A stretch of DNA of 64,000 bases from Rahnella inusitata_A (GTDB lineage Bacteria > Pseudomonadota > Gammaproteobacteria > Enterobacterales > Enterobacteriaceae). A model generated the notes under the pieces. It saw nothing but the letters and a program-made list of their open reading frames with translations, searched no databases and was not told the origin of the DNA. The position numbers and the translations under genes are program-made. Of the stretch, positions 26,857 to 35,938 are shown one piece after another (position 1 is the stretch's first letter; every line of letters starts with the position of its first letter). The stretch lies in contig NZ_CBCPJJ010000010.1 in NCBI RefSeq assembly GCF_965118895.1, positions 186,001 through 250,000 on the forward strand, given 5' to 3'.

Positions 26857-27009
26857 TTAGCGCTTAATTTCGTAGCTTAAGACTGCCGCAATTTCTGTCA
26901 AACCCTGTTTAATGTGCAGCTCGCACAGCGAGTCACGTACCATCCAGGTCCAGGCCAACAGCGTGAAACAAATCACGATGAGTCCATACAAAACAAGCTT
27001 TCGCGACAT
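26857..27009 (-). CDS. hok: Hok/Gef-family type I toxin (50 aa)
   Basis: The 50-residue peptide has a single membrane span (LVLYGLIVICFTLLAWTW) followed by the conserved Hok tail RDSLCELHIKQGLTEIAAVL with the family cysteine and E-L-x-I. Length and motifs match HokA/C/E. Such peptides depolarise the inner membrane when translated. A short antisense RNA in the leader normally blocks translation. The gene is intact. Confidence 0.92.
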   Translation of the reverse strand: MSRKLVLYGLIVICFTLLAWTWMVRDSLCELHIKQGLTEIAAVLSYEIKR

Positions 27010-27109
27010 CTTACCCTCCGTTGCATTTCTGCTTTTAAGAGGCTATCCTGATGTTGTCTGGACATCGGGAAGAGCCTCGGGTTGATTGAAAAATTAACTC
27101 GGGGCTTTT
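27010..27109 (+). ncRNA. Candidate Sok-type antisense RNA in hok leader
   Basis: On the strand opposite the hok leader a hairpin AGCCTCGGGTT (27073-27083) / AACTCGGGGCT (27096-27106) is followed by TTTT and would end a short plus-strand RNA. The leader has the layout of chromosomal hok/sok loci. The 5' end of the RNA is not determined. Confidence 0.45.
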
Positions 27110-27331
27110 GCCTTATATGTCCTGAACAACAATGCTCAAGCCACATAAGCCTCAAGCACCCGCGCGCATTCTATCAGCACCCCCTTGCCTGCTTTTTGTT
27201 CACTTTGTCCTAATTTTCACCGTCGCTTTCTTTCACCTAATGCCGGCATATCTTTAGCCTGATTACGCATTAGACATCTATACGGCTATGAATTAGGATC
27301 GAACCATCCGGGATAACAGCATGATGCGACA

Positions 27332-28645
27332 ATGAAAATTAGAAATTTACCACTCGATCAAAATATCAACGGCTGGGCGGCACTCCGGGGAGATACCCCG
27401 CGTCATCCGGCTTTACACGGCAAAGTGACGGCGGACTGGCTGGTGATAGGTGCGGGGTTCGCCGGGCTGGCATTTGCACGGCGGATCGCCGAACTCCGTC
27501 CGCATGAGCACGTTGTGGTACTCGAAGCTCTCGACGTGGCAGATAATGCCTCGGCGCGTAATTCGGGGTTTGTGATAGACCTGCCGCACACGGTGGGCAG
27601 TACGTCGGCAGAGCTGGAGCAGGCGCATACCTATCGGCGGCTGTTGCAATATGGGCTGATGAGTTTGAAAGAGACGGTGGATCAGCACGCTATTGAATGT
27701 GACTGGCAGAATTCTGGGAAATACCATTGCGCGGTCAGCGAGCAGTTTGACGGCGAGATTGCGCACTATCAGCAGGAGCTCACGACACTCGGCGAAAGCT
27801 TCGAACTGCTGGATAACGCGGCGCTGAAACAGCGTTTGGGCACCGGTTTTTATCGCAGCGCCGTGTATACGCCGAACTGCATTTTGGTGAATCCGGCAGC
27901 GCTTATCAGCGGGCTGGTCGCCACGCTGCCGCCGAACGTGACGGTCTACGCCAATTCCCCTGCCTTGCAGATCGAAACCCAGGGCGCTATCCGGGCTGAA
28001 ACGCCGCATGGTGAAGTGCGGGCGCGCAAGCTGATGCTGGCGATCAACGGCGCGGCGCGGGGATTGCCGTTGTTTAAGGGGAACGTGTTTGCGATGTCGA
28101 CCTTCGCGACGCTGACCGAGCCACTGACGCCGGAACAGCGCCAGCGCATCGGCGATATTCTACCCTGGGGCTCAACGCCGGTGAATGCGCTGGCCGGTGC
28201 GACCATGCGCTACACCGCCGATCACCGTTTTCTGATCCGCGAGCACGTCAACTTTACGCCAGGTCTGGTGACCGGCGCGGTGGAAACTGGCCGTCACGCC
28301 CGCCGCCATCAGCAGCTGTTCGCACGAATTTACCCGCAGTTGCAGGACGTCAATATGGCTTATACCTGGTCCGGGCTGATCAGCATTACCCGCAACGGTG
28401 CGCCGGTGTGGGGGAATCTGTCAGAGAATGTGTATTCGTCGGCGGGATGTAACGGCTCAGGAAGCTCCAAGCAAAGCGCATTTGGCCGGTTGCTGGCGGA
28501 ACATGCGCTGGGCGAAGACAACCCGCTGCTGGCGGATATGCAAACCGTCGGACGCGCCAATTATCTGCCGCCCCGCCCGTTCCTGGATGTCGGTGTGAAA
28601 AGTTTTATGGCCCGTGAGCGCTGGCGTTCGCGCAGTGAGCTGTAA
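27332..28645 (+). CDS. FAD-dependent amine/amino-acid oxidoreductase (DAO family)
   Basis: The 437-residue protein has an N-terminal Rossmann FAD motif (VIGAGFAGLAFARR, about 36-50), NSGFVIDL just after, and a DAO-type C-terminal GCNGSGSSKQSAFGRLLAEH. It is cytoplasmic or peripheral with no signal peptide. It converges with a MetNIQ-like transporter operon across a shared terminator, so oxidation of an imported amino acid or amine is a reasonable guess. It resembles YgaF/PuuB-like enzymes. The substrate is unknown. Confidence 0.82.
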   Translation: MKIRNLPLDQNINGWAALRGDTPRHPALHGKVTADWLVIGAGFAGLAFARRIAELRPHEHVVVLEALDVADNASARNSGFVIDLPHTVGSTSAELEQAHTYRRLLQYGLMSLKETVDQHAIECDWQNSGKYHCAVSEQFDGEIAHYQQELTTLGESFELLDNAALKQRLGTGFYRSAVYTPNCILVNPAALISGLVATLPPNVTVYANSPALQIETQGAIRAETPHGEVRARKLMLAINGAARGLPLFKGNVFAMSTFATLTEPLTPEQRQRIGDILPWGSTPVNALAGATMRYTADHRFLIREHVNFTPGLVTGAVETGRHARRHQQLFARIYPQLQDVNMAYTWSGLISITRNGAPVWGNLSENVYSSAGCNGSGSSKQSAFGRLLAEHALGEDNPLLADMQTVGRANYLPPRPFLDVGVKSFMARERWRSRSEL

Positions 28646-28657
28646 ACGCTGTTGAAG

Positions 28658-28691
28658 AAAACCGGTCACCTTGAAAAAGATGACCGGTTTT
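28658..28691. terminator. Bidirectional terminator
   Basis: A perfect 11-bp stem AAAACCGGTCA / TGACCGGTTTT between the converging oxidoreductase and permease genes, with A and T runs on both sides. Confidence 0.85.
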
Positions 28692-28706
28692 AATAATCAC
28701 CGAAGG

Positions 28707-29363
28707 TTAATGACGTTTATCGACCCGGGCGACGATGCGGTCACCCAGCCACTGAATACCGCATACCATGACAATCAGCACCACAATCACTTCAATCATG
28801 ACCACCGTTTCAAAACGCTGATAGCCGTAGCGGATCGCCAGGTCGCCTAACCCACCCGCGCCGATAGCCCCCGCCATCGCCGATGCACCAATCAGCGCCA
28901 CCAGCGTCACCACGAATCCGGACAAAATGCCCGGTAACGCTTCCGGGATAAGCACGTCCCAGACGATGCGCAGTTTGCTCGCGCCCATCGCCCGCACCGC
29001 GTCGATCAGCCCGCGATCGACATCTCGCAGGGAGACTTCCGCCACGCGCGCAAAATAAGGCGTGGCTGTAATAGAAAGCGGAACGATCGCCGCCCACGTC
29101 CCGAGGGATGTGCCGACCAGAAAGCGTGTCACCGGAATTAAGGCCACCAGCAAAATGATGAACGGCAGCGAGCGAAAACCGTTGATGACAAGCCCGAGCG
29201 AGCGGTTGACCCAGCGGCTTTCAGCAATGCCGCCGGGGCTGCTCATCACCAAAATCAGCCCTAAGGGCAGACCGGCAATCAGTGAAAACAGTCCGGAGAT
29301 GGCGGTCATCAGCAACGTTTCTTCAACGGCGTTAATCAATAAATCAAGCATTACTGGAGACAT
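28707..29363 (-). CDS. MetI-like ABC transporter permease
   Basis: The 218-residue inner-membrane permease has five hydrophobic segments and the EAA loop (VSLRDVDRGLIDAVRAMGASK). Length equals E. coli MetI (217). M5 at 29351 is an equally good start. It overlaps the ATPase gene end, as in metNI. This is one half of an amino-acid (methionine-type) importer, MetNIQ class. Confidence 0.88.
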   Translation of the reverse strand: MSPVMLDLLINAVEETLLMTAISGLFSLIAGLPLGLILVMSSPGGIAESRWVNRSLGLVINGFRSLPFIILLVALIPVTRFLVGTSLGTWAAIVPLSITATPYFARVAEVSLRDVDRGLIDAVRAMGASKLRIVWDVLIPEALPGILSGFVVTLVALIGASAMAGAIGAGGLGDLAIRYGYQRFETVVMIEVIVVLIVMVCGIQWLGDRIVARVDKRH

Positions 29364-30498
29364 AGCCTGTCAGCTCCACGGTGGCCTGGTGCTGTTCCAA
29401 CCAGTGTAAAACGGTTTGCTCTGAGGCGGCGTTATCGACCGGCACAGAGAAGAAAAAACGCACGATGGCGTAATGCTGAATATGATCGACCCCGCCCTGA
29501 ATCAGGCGGAACTGCCCCGGCAGTTCCGCAGCCATCCGCGTGAGAATTTCGCCCTGTCTGCCCTGCCCGGCGTAATGCACGCTGTAAATCGCCTCGCCCT
29601 GACGTACCTGCGTCAGCCGTTCAGCCAGCGCCTCCGGCAGTTGCAGCAGCAAACCCTGTAACAGGATGCGGGTCAGTTGCGATTGAGGATGCGCAAACAC
29701 CTGCCACACCGGGCCTTCTTCAATAATTTCCCCGCCGTTAATGACCGCCACCCGATGAGCAATCTTTTTGATCACTTCCATCTCATGAGTAATGAGCAAA
29801 ATAGTGATGCCGAGCGTCTGATTCAGCGACTGCAACAGCGTCAGAATAGAGCGGGTAGTTTCAGGATCGAGCGCCGACGTGGCTTCATCGCACAGTAACA
29901 ATGCCGGACTGGCGGCCAGCGCACGCGCAATGCCGACGCGCTGTTTTTGTCCGCCAGACAAGGCGGCCGGATAGTTTTTGGCTTTATCTTCCAGCCCGAC
30001 CAGCGCCAGCAATTCAGCGACACGCGCCTGACGGCGAGCCTTGTCATATCCGGCGATTTTCAGCGGCAGTGCGACGTTCTGTTCTACGGTTTTGGCCGAC
30101 AGCAAATTAAAATGCTGAAATACCATACCGACGCGGCTGCGTACGGACTGCAACGCTTTCTCACTCAGGCCGGTTATTGCGTGGCCTTCGATTTCGATCA
30201 CACCGTCGTCGGGTTGTTCCAGTCCGTTGAGACAGCGGATCAGGGTGGATTTCCCTGCCCCGCTGCGGCCGATAAGGCCGAGAATTTCTCCCCGCCTCAC
30301 CGTTAACGACACATCCTTGAGTGCCTGCGTGGTACCGAACCGGCGGCTAACGCGGTGCAATCGCACCACGTCTTCGGCATCCTCTGCCGCGCTTGTTCGC
30401 TCAGCGCTTACAAACGCGTTTACGCCCGCTGCGACGGCGTCTTTGTCATCCGCAGAGGTGGCAGTAAAATGCGCGTCGATCTCAGAGATAATCGTCAT
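29344..30498 (-). CDS. MetN-like ABC transporter ATPase
   Basis: The 384-residue protein has the nucleotide-binding domain at about 44-290: Walker A GRSGAGKSTL, signature LSGGQKQRVG, Walker B LLLCDEATSALDP. A C-terminal NIL/ACT-like regulatory domain (about 305-380) is characteristic of MetN. A roughly 40-residue acidic, alanine-rich N-terminal extension is unlike E. coli MetN (343 residues). This is probably a paralogous copy, since metNIQ is normally linked to gmhB and this one lies beside an oxidase gene. Confidence 0.88.
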   Translation of the reverse strand: MTIISEIDAHFTATSADDKDAVAAGVNAFVSAERTSAAEDAEDVVRLHRVSRRFGTTQALKDVSLTVRRGEILGLIGRSGAGKSTLIRCLNGLEQPDDGVIEIEGHAITGLSEKALQSVRSRVGMVFQHFNLLSAKTVEQNVALPLKIAGYDKARRQARVAELLALVGLEDKAKNYPAALSGGQKQRVGIARALAASPALLLCDEATSALDPETTRSILTLLQSLNQTLGITILLITHEMEVIKKIAHRVAVINGGEIIEEGPVWQVFAHPQSQLTRILLQGLLLQLPEALAERLTQVRQGEAIYSVHYAGQGRQGEILTRMAAELPGQFRLIQGGVDHIQHYAIVRFFFSVPVDNAASEQTVLHWLEQHQATVELTGYVSSNA

Positions 30499-30509
30499 GC
30501 TTTACATCC

Positions 30510-31352
30510 TTACCAGGCCGTGACGCCGGTGCCTTTATAAACCTTATCAAACACTTTTTTCACGTCGTCGTTCTGGTAGGAGGAAACGAGCGTTTTCACC
30601 CACGGCGCATTGGCGTTTTCTGTTTTCACTGCAATGAAGTTGTTGTAAGGGTTGCCTTTGACCGGCTCCTGCGCGATGCGATCGGCTGGCGTCAGGCCAC
30701 TTTTCAACGCCCAGTCAGTGTTGACAATCGCCGCATCCAGATCTGGCACTGAACGGCCGATAATGCCGGAGTCCAGCTCTTTGATGACGACATGGCGCGG
30801 GTTTTCTGTGATGTCTGCGGTGGTCGCGAAAATGCCTGCGCCCGGTTTCAGTTTAATCACACCGGACTGTTCGAGCAGGATCAGGCCGCGCGCTTCGTTG
30901 GCTGGATCATTAGGTACGCCGATGACCGCACCGTCTTTCAGCTCGTCAGCTTTTTTTACTTTTTTAGAATACAAACCGATTGGCCACACGGCGGTATAAC
31001 CGACGCGCACGATATCGTAATGATTCACTTTGATCTGATTATCGAGAAACGGCTGATGCTGGAAGGCGTTGGCATCCACTTCGCCATTTTGCAGCGCTTC
31101 GTTAGGCTGGTTGTAATCATTAAACACCACCGGCTTGACGGTCAGCCCTTTCGCCGCTGCCTGCTTCACCACTTCGCGCCAGACATCTTCGTCTTCACCG
31201 CTGATGATACCGACTTTGATGGTCGTTTTATCCGCTGCATGAGCAGCCGTAAGCGGGGCCAAAATACCGCTCGAAATCATAACAGCAGAACTTGCCGCCA
31301 GTAAAAAAGCACGGTTTACGCGGGTCTTAGTTTTGTTAAATTTTGTACGCAT
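30510..31352 (-). CDS. MetQ/NlpA-family substrate-binding protein
   Basis: Start at 31352 (MRTKFNKTKTRVNRAFLLA) gives 280 residues. The signal peptide appears to end at AHA-ADKTT. There is no lipobox cysteine at this site, so unlike MetQ it looks like a free periplasmic protein. The Lipoprotein_9 fold follows (KVGIISGEDEDVWREVVKQA, DANAFQHQPFL). It is first in the operon with the ATPase and permease genes; the ligand could be methionine or another amino acid. Confidence 0.87.
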   Translation of the reverse strand: MRTKFNKTKTRVNRAFLLAASSAVMISSGILAPLTAAHAADKTTIKVGIISGEDEDVWREVVKQAAAKGLTVKPVVFNDYNQPNEALQNGEVDANAFQHQPFLDNQIKVNHYDIVRVGYTAVWPIGLYSKKVKKADELKDGAVIGVPNDPANEARGLILLEQSGVIKLKPGAGIFATTADITENPRHVVIKELDSGIIGRSVPDLDAAIVNTDWALKSGLTPADRIAQEPVKGNPYNNFIAVKTENANAPWVKTLVSSYQNDDVKKVFDKVYKGTGVTAW

Positions 31353-31542
31353 CGAGTATCCCCAAAAGTGTGTATGAGCTGCCTGCACAAGGCTGTGATT
31401 CTGTGCAGGAATTTGGCGAGTATACCCATCGGCTTATTTCTATATAATATTGTTTAAGAGATACATATTCCTGAAATGAATATGTGAAATGGCAAAGTAA
31501 AGCGATTAAAAAGATAAGCTCGCCGTGGCCTGATTCAGAACG

Positions 31543-31566
31543 AAAAAACCCGCCGTAGCGGGTTTT
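31543..31566. terminator. Terminator after opgB
   Basis: Stem AACCCGC / GCGGGTT with loop CGTA, flanked by A6 and T4 runs, 21 bp after the opgB stop on the minus strand. Confidence 0.85.
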
Positions 31567-31586
31567 CTCATTCTTACACATCGGTC

Positions 31587-33893
31587 TCAGGACTGGGGTT
31601 CGACCGGCTGAACTTCCAGGGAAACCATGCCGATGCCCAGCTTACGCGGCTGGAAACCGCCGCTGGTGCCTTCGGTCGGTTCGGTCGGTGACGGCGGCGT
31701 GATGACAATGCTTTGCGCCGCGCCAGGATTGGTGAACTGGACTTTCACCGTGCCGTCTTTATCCCCAAAGGAGACGAATTGTTCCTGATCGCCGACGCGG
31801 ACTGACACCGGTTTATCGATGTTACTGCCGTAGGCTCTGGCGCGGATCACCACGTCAAAAGTGGTTGGCAGCGGTTTGACGTAATCGATTTTCACCGACG
31901 GCGCGAGATTCGCATCAGACCAGCGCCCCCAGTTCTCCACGGCGGAAACCCCGGCAATCGCTTTCACCTGCTCAGGCAGACCCGGTACCATGAAGGCAAT
32001 CGCGGCGGATTTGTAGGTCGTGTCTGCATCATCAATATTGAGCGTTTTCACCGTCTGCTGATAAATCGCATTGCTGCCAGACATATCCTTCACAAAATCG
32101 ACTTTACCTTTGAAGCTGTCGCCGTTCGCCTGCACGATAGTCGGGCGCGCTCCCAGGTTGCCGGAGGCCACACAGAGACCGGTATTGAGCGACAGCTCAG
32201 GTGCCCAGACGCGCCCCATTTCATAGCATTTATCCACCCAGACAAAATTATCGCTGGTCGACAGCGTAGCGAGCTGTTTTTTCAGCGGCGTCGATAAATA
32301 CACGTCAAACATCGGCTCAATTTTGTCCTTGGTGACTTTCAAAATAAACGGCGTTTTGATGGTCATGCCAGAGAATGTGAAGCTGTTTTCCTTGTTGCTG
32401 ACGGTGTAATTTTTGATGCTGTTTGGGAAGCCCCACTGTTTGATGACCGCCGGTTTCCAGGCATTCACTTTGTCATCGATATTGAGGAACTGCTCGGTCA
32501 TTGACGTCGCGGAAATCCCGCTGCGGCCGAGGCCGATATAGTTATCGCCGCCCATCATATCCAGCACGGTCGCGCCGTTATCCAGCGTGCTGCGCTTGGC
32601 GGCATTCAGATCGCCCACCGGATGACGGCCATCGAGCACGAAGAACAGGTCTTTGCGATTCTGTTTGGTCAGCGTGCTGTAGGCGGTGTTGTTCATCGCC
32701 AGATGATCGGAAGAAACCACGATGATGGTGTTATCGAAATAGCCTGAGGCTTTGATCTTGTCGATAAACGCCGCAATCAGCTCCTGACTGCATGAAACTG
32801 CGCTCAAAGACTGATTCGGTTTGCCGGTCAGCGGATAGGCTTTACGGGTACAGCCACGGGAAATAAAACCGTCGGGGTGATGCGTATCGACGGTCAGCGT
32901 GAAGAGAGAAAACGGCTTGCCCGCTTTGCTCAGCTCGACAAACTTCTTGTACACCTCGTCCAGCAGCGTGTCGTCATACCAGCCCCAGTCATTTTTGTAT
33001 GCCGGATCGGCGACGGTCGGACGCAGCTCGTTATAGCCGTAAAGATGATCAAAACCGTGGGACTTCAGGAAGGTGCCTTTACCAGCAAACGCCAGTTCCG
33101 CCCCCTGATAGAAATAGTTGGTGTAGCCCGCACCTTTGAGGACATCTCCCAGACAGACGTTTTCGGGATAGAACGTCGCTAAGGCACTGGAGGCATTGCC
33201 GTCAAACGGCGCAAACAGCGGGATACCGCACTGCGAAGCAACCATACCGGCGATGGTGTAACCGGTGCCCGGCACCTGTTTGGTGTTGGTGAAATCGGTA
33301 CTCTGTGCTTTGTGGCGACTCAGTTCAGTGGTCAGCCCGGGAAAGACGTTCTCATCGAAATAGGTACGTTCCAGACTTTCGCCGTAGATGTAGACCAGAT
33401 TCGGCTTTTTCTCGCCTTTCACGGCCTTGACCGGCACTTTGTAATAGGTATCGAAATCCGCACCGCTGCCGGAAATTTGAGTTTTCACCAGGCGGGAAAT
33501 ATTCTGGAACGCCTGCGTGGAGCCGACCGAGAATACCGCCAGCACGACGGCCAGCACGCTGTACACCGCGCTGCTGTTTTTGGCGCGACGCTGCTTCAGA
33601 CCCCAGGCGAGAAGCCAGAAGACGATGATCAATCCGGCCAGTAACCCGAGGAACGGCAGGATATATTTATTCAGACCGGCGCCTTTCAGGCTGCTGGTGA
33701 CGGTGTACAGCACGGCATCGGTGATGCCTTCACCGGTAAAATAGTTACTGCCGATCAGGATCACGTTCAAAATGACGTAAAGCCCTAAAAAGAACAGTAC
33801 CAGCGAAAACCAGATACGACCGGCCGACGCCCGCGTGACGTAGAAATAGATAGAGGAAAGAAACAAAACAAATGAAAGCCACTCAGAAGCCAT
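31587..33893 (-). CDS. opgB: Phosphoglycerol transferase I (OPG modification)
   Basis: The 768-residue protein transfers phosphoglycerol from phosphatidylglycerol to osmoregulated periplasmic glucans. The N-terminus has three to four TM segments (LYVILNVILIGSNYFTGEGI, then DAVLYTVTSSLKGAGLNKYI, matches E. coli MdoB closely). The periplasmic sulfatase-fold domain has GESLERT (catalytic threonine region), DTHHPDG and SSDHLAMNN metal-binding motifs. Length is as in E. coli (763). It stands alone between terminators. Confidence 0.95.
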   Translation of the reverse strand: MASEWLSFVLFLSSIYFYVTRASAGRIWFSLVLFFLGLYVILNVILIGSNYFTGEGITDAVLYTVTSSLKGAGLNKYILPFLGLLAGLIIVFWLLAWGLKQRRAKNSSAVYSVLAVVLAVFSVGSTQAFQNISRLVKTQISGSGADFDTYYKVPVKAVKGEKKPNLVYIYGESLERTYFDENVFPGLTTELSRHKAQSTDFTNTKQVPGTGYTIAGMVASQCGIPLFAPFDGNASSALATFYPENVCLGDVLKGAGYTNYFYQGAELAFAGKGTFLKSHGFDHLYGYNELRPTVADPAYKNDWGWYDDTLLDEVYKKFVELSKAGKPFSLFTLTVDTHHPDGFISRGCTRKAYPLTGKPNQSLSAVSCSQELIAAFIDKIKASGYFDNTIIVVSSDHLAMNNTAYSTLTKQNRKDLFFVLDGRHPVGDLNAAKRSTLDNGATVLDMMGGDNYIGLGRSGISATSMTEQFLNIDDKVNAWKPAVIKQWGFPNSIKNYTVSNKENSFTFSGMTIKTPFILKVTKDKIEPMFDVYLSTPLKKQLATLSTSDNFVWVDKCYEMGRVWAPELSLNTGLCVASGNLGARPTIVQANGDSFKGKVDFVKDMSGSNAIYQQTVKTLNIDDADTTYKSAAIAFMVPGLPEQVKAIAGVSAVENWGRWSDANLAPSVKIDYVKPLPTTFDVVIRARAYGSNIDKPVSVRVGDQEQFVSFGDKDGTVKVQFTNPGAAQSIVITPPSPTEPTEGTSGGFQPRKLGIGMVSLEVQPVEPQS

Positions 33894-34275
33894 TTTCAGC
33901 GCCCTGTCTGATTAAAAAAAATAAACACAACGACCCAGTCTGCTGATTTGCCAGCAGCGCCGACGGTTCAATTCATCGAGTAAATGACCCGTTTGTCATT
34001 CACTTCATCCCTGAGACAGGAAAATTTTGTGCCAAAAACGGGTGACGCTATATAGCCTGTTCAACATCAGGGGGTCAACGCCCTAATGCTGTTTTAGGTC
34101 ACTGATTTATCCGAATAAACCTCTTTCTCACAAATTCGTGACGGTTATTTCTGAATGATACCTCAAAGATTTAACCTTCCGGTCACTAAATTGTAGGAAT
34201 TGCATGTTATCGGAAGAGTATGAGCGAAATGTGGAGAACGGTTTTGGAATCAGATAAAACCTAGAGTGACATCGC
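33894..34275. other. Intergenic region opgB / livF
   Basis: About 380 bp upstream of opgB. It should carry the opgB promoter on the minus strand. No ORF recognised; no RNA family recognised. Confidence 0.4.
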
Positions 34276-34298
34276 AAAAAAAAGCCCGTGATGCGGGC
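34276..34298 (-). terminator. Terminator of the liv operon
   Basis: Stem GCCCG / CGGGC with loop TGATG, preceded by A8 on the plus strand (U8 on the transcript), 37 bp after the livF stop. Confidence 0.75.
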
Positions 34299-34334
34299 AT
34301 CCCGGGCTCAAATGTTCAGTGTAACTCGAAGGAG

Positions 34335-35051
34335 CTATGCGCCGCCTAAGTACGCCCTGCGGACTTCCGGATCCACCAGCAACGCCTCGCCAGTGCCGCT
34401 CATGCGGATCTGACCGTTGACCATCACGTAAGCGCGATCGGAAAGTTTCAGGGCGTGATGCGCATTTTGTTCAACCAGAAAAATTGTCATTCCGTTACGC
34501 GCCAGCTCGCGCAGCGTCTGGAAAATCTGTTTTACGACGATCGGCGCGAGGCCAAGACTCGGTTCATCCAGCAACAACAGTTTCGGACGGCTCATCAGCG
34601 CCCGCGCAATCGCCAGCATTTGCTGCTCCCCACCGGACATGGTCATCGCCCGCTGCTTACGCCGCTCTTTCAGGCGTGGAAACAGTTCGAACATGGTTTG
34701 CAGATCCTCCGCCGCGTGTTTATTGCCGATGGGAATGGTACCCATCAGGAGGTTTTCTTCAACGGTCATATCCGGGAAAACGCGCCGCCCTTCCGGCGAC
34801 TGCGCAATGCCCTTTGACGCCACAAAATGCGTGGATTTACGGCTGATATCTTCGCCACAAAATAAAATCTGACCGCTGCGGATGCGCGGCTGGCCGAAAA
34901 TCGACATCAGTAACGTTGATTTCCCCGCACCGTTCGCGCCGATCAGCGCCACGGTTTCGCCCTGATCCACCTGCAAAGAGACCTGTTGCAACGCCTGGAT
35001 CGCACCGTAATAGACCTCTACGTCCCGAAACTCCAGCATCGCCTGGCTCAT
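34335..35051 (-). CDS. livF: Branched-chain amino acid ABC transporter ATPase LivF
   Basis: The 238-residue ATPase has GANGAGKSTL (Walker A), MSGGEQQMLAIARA (signature) and LLLLDEPSLGL (Walker B). Length matches LivF (237). Its start overlaps the livG stop by 4 bp. It is the last gene of livKHMGF and energises import of Leu/Ile/Val-type substrates. Confidence 0.93.
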   Translation of the reverse strand: MSQAMLEFRDVEVYYGAIQALQQVSLQVDQGETVALIGANGAGKSTLLMSIFGQPRIRSGQILFCGEDISRKSTHFVASKGIAQSPEGRRVFPDMTVEENLLMGTIPIGNKHAAEDLQTMFELFPRLKERRKQRAMTMSGGEQQMLAIARALMSRPKLLLLDEPSLGLAPIVVKQIFQTLRELARNGMTIFLVEQNAHHALKLSDRAYVMVNGQIRMSGTGEALLVDPEVRRAYLGGA

Positions 35052-35938
35052 AGGCTGACCTCGTCTTCGTCAGCACCCAGATAGGCGGCGATGACTTTCT
35101 CATTGTTTACAATTTCCTGCGGCGCCCCTCCGGCAATCACGTCGCCGTGGTCGAGCACAATGATGTGATCGGAGATCTCCATCACCATCCCCATATCGTG
35201 TTCGATCAGCAGTACGGTGATGTCGTGATGGTCACGCAGGAAGCGGATAATTTTGCTCAGCGTGCGGGTTTCCACCGGATTCAGCCCGGCGGCCGGTTCA
35301 TCAAGGCAAATCATTTCCGGCGCGGTGCACATGGCGCGGGCGATCTCCAGCCGCCGCTGCTGGCCGTAAGACATCTCGCCCGCCAGCCGGTTGGCGCAGT
35401 CCACCAGTTCCACCACTTCCAGCCAGTAAAATGCGCGATCCAGCGCCCGCTCCTCTGCCCGCCGGTAGCCCGGCGTATTGAGCACTCCGGCAATCAGATT
35501 GCGGTTGGTTTGCATGTGCTGCGCCACCAGCAGGTTCTCCACCACCGACATCTCACGGAACAGGCGGATATTTTGAAAGGTGCGCGCCAGCCCGGCGCGG
35601 TTCACCAGGTGGGTGCCGCCAAACATTTTGTAGAAAATCCGCCTGCCGAGCTGCGCCGGTTTCAACCAGTCATCCGGCTGAAACTTCTGCCCGAGCACCT
35701 GAACGACGTTGGTCGAGCCTGTGCGCGTGTTGAGGGAAATCGTGCCGCCGGACGCTTTATAAAAACCGGTCAGGCAGTTAAAGACCGTGGTTTTCCCTGC
35801 ACCATTCGGGCCAATCAGGGCGGTGATAGAGCCGCGCCTGACGTCGAGACTCACATCGTTGAGCGCCTTAATACCGCCAAAGTGCATCATCAGATGTTTA
35901 ACGCTGAGGATGCTTTCATTCATCACCACGGCATTCAT
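35048..35938 (-). CDS. livG: Branched-chain amino acid ABC transporter ATPase LivG
   Basis: The 296-residue ATPase has GPNGAGKTTVFN (Walker A) and ICLDEPAAGLNP (Walker B). The LivG signature is the degenerate LAGEMSYGQQRR rather than LSGGQ, as is usual in this subfamily. M6 at 35923 is an alternative start. It overlaps the livM stop. A segment around residues 80-115 (QKFQPDDWLKPAQLGRRIFY) looks like an insertion compared with E. coli LivG (255 residues). Confidence 0.92.
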   Translation of the reverse strand: MNAVVMNESILSVKHLMMHFGGIKALNDVSLDVRRGSITALIGPNGAGKTTVFNCLTGFYKASGGTISLNTRTGSTNVVQVLGQKFQPDDWLKPAQLGRRIFYKMFGGTHLVNRAGLARTFQNIRLFREMSVVENLLVAQHMQTNRNLIAGVLNTPGYRRAEERALDRAFYWLEVVELVDCANRLAGEMSYGQQRRLEIARAMCTAPEMICLDEPAAGLNPVETRTLSKIIRFLRDHHDITVLLIEHDMGMVMEISDHIIVLDHGDVIAGGAPQEIVNNEKVIAAYLGADEDEVSL

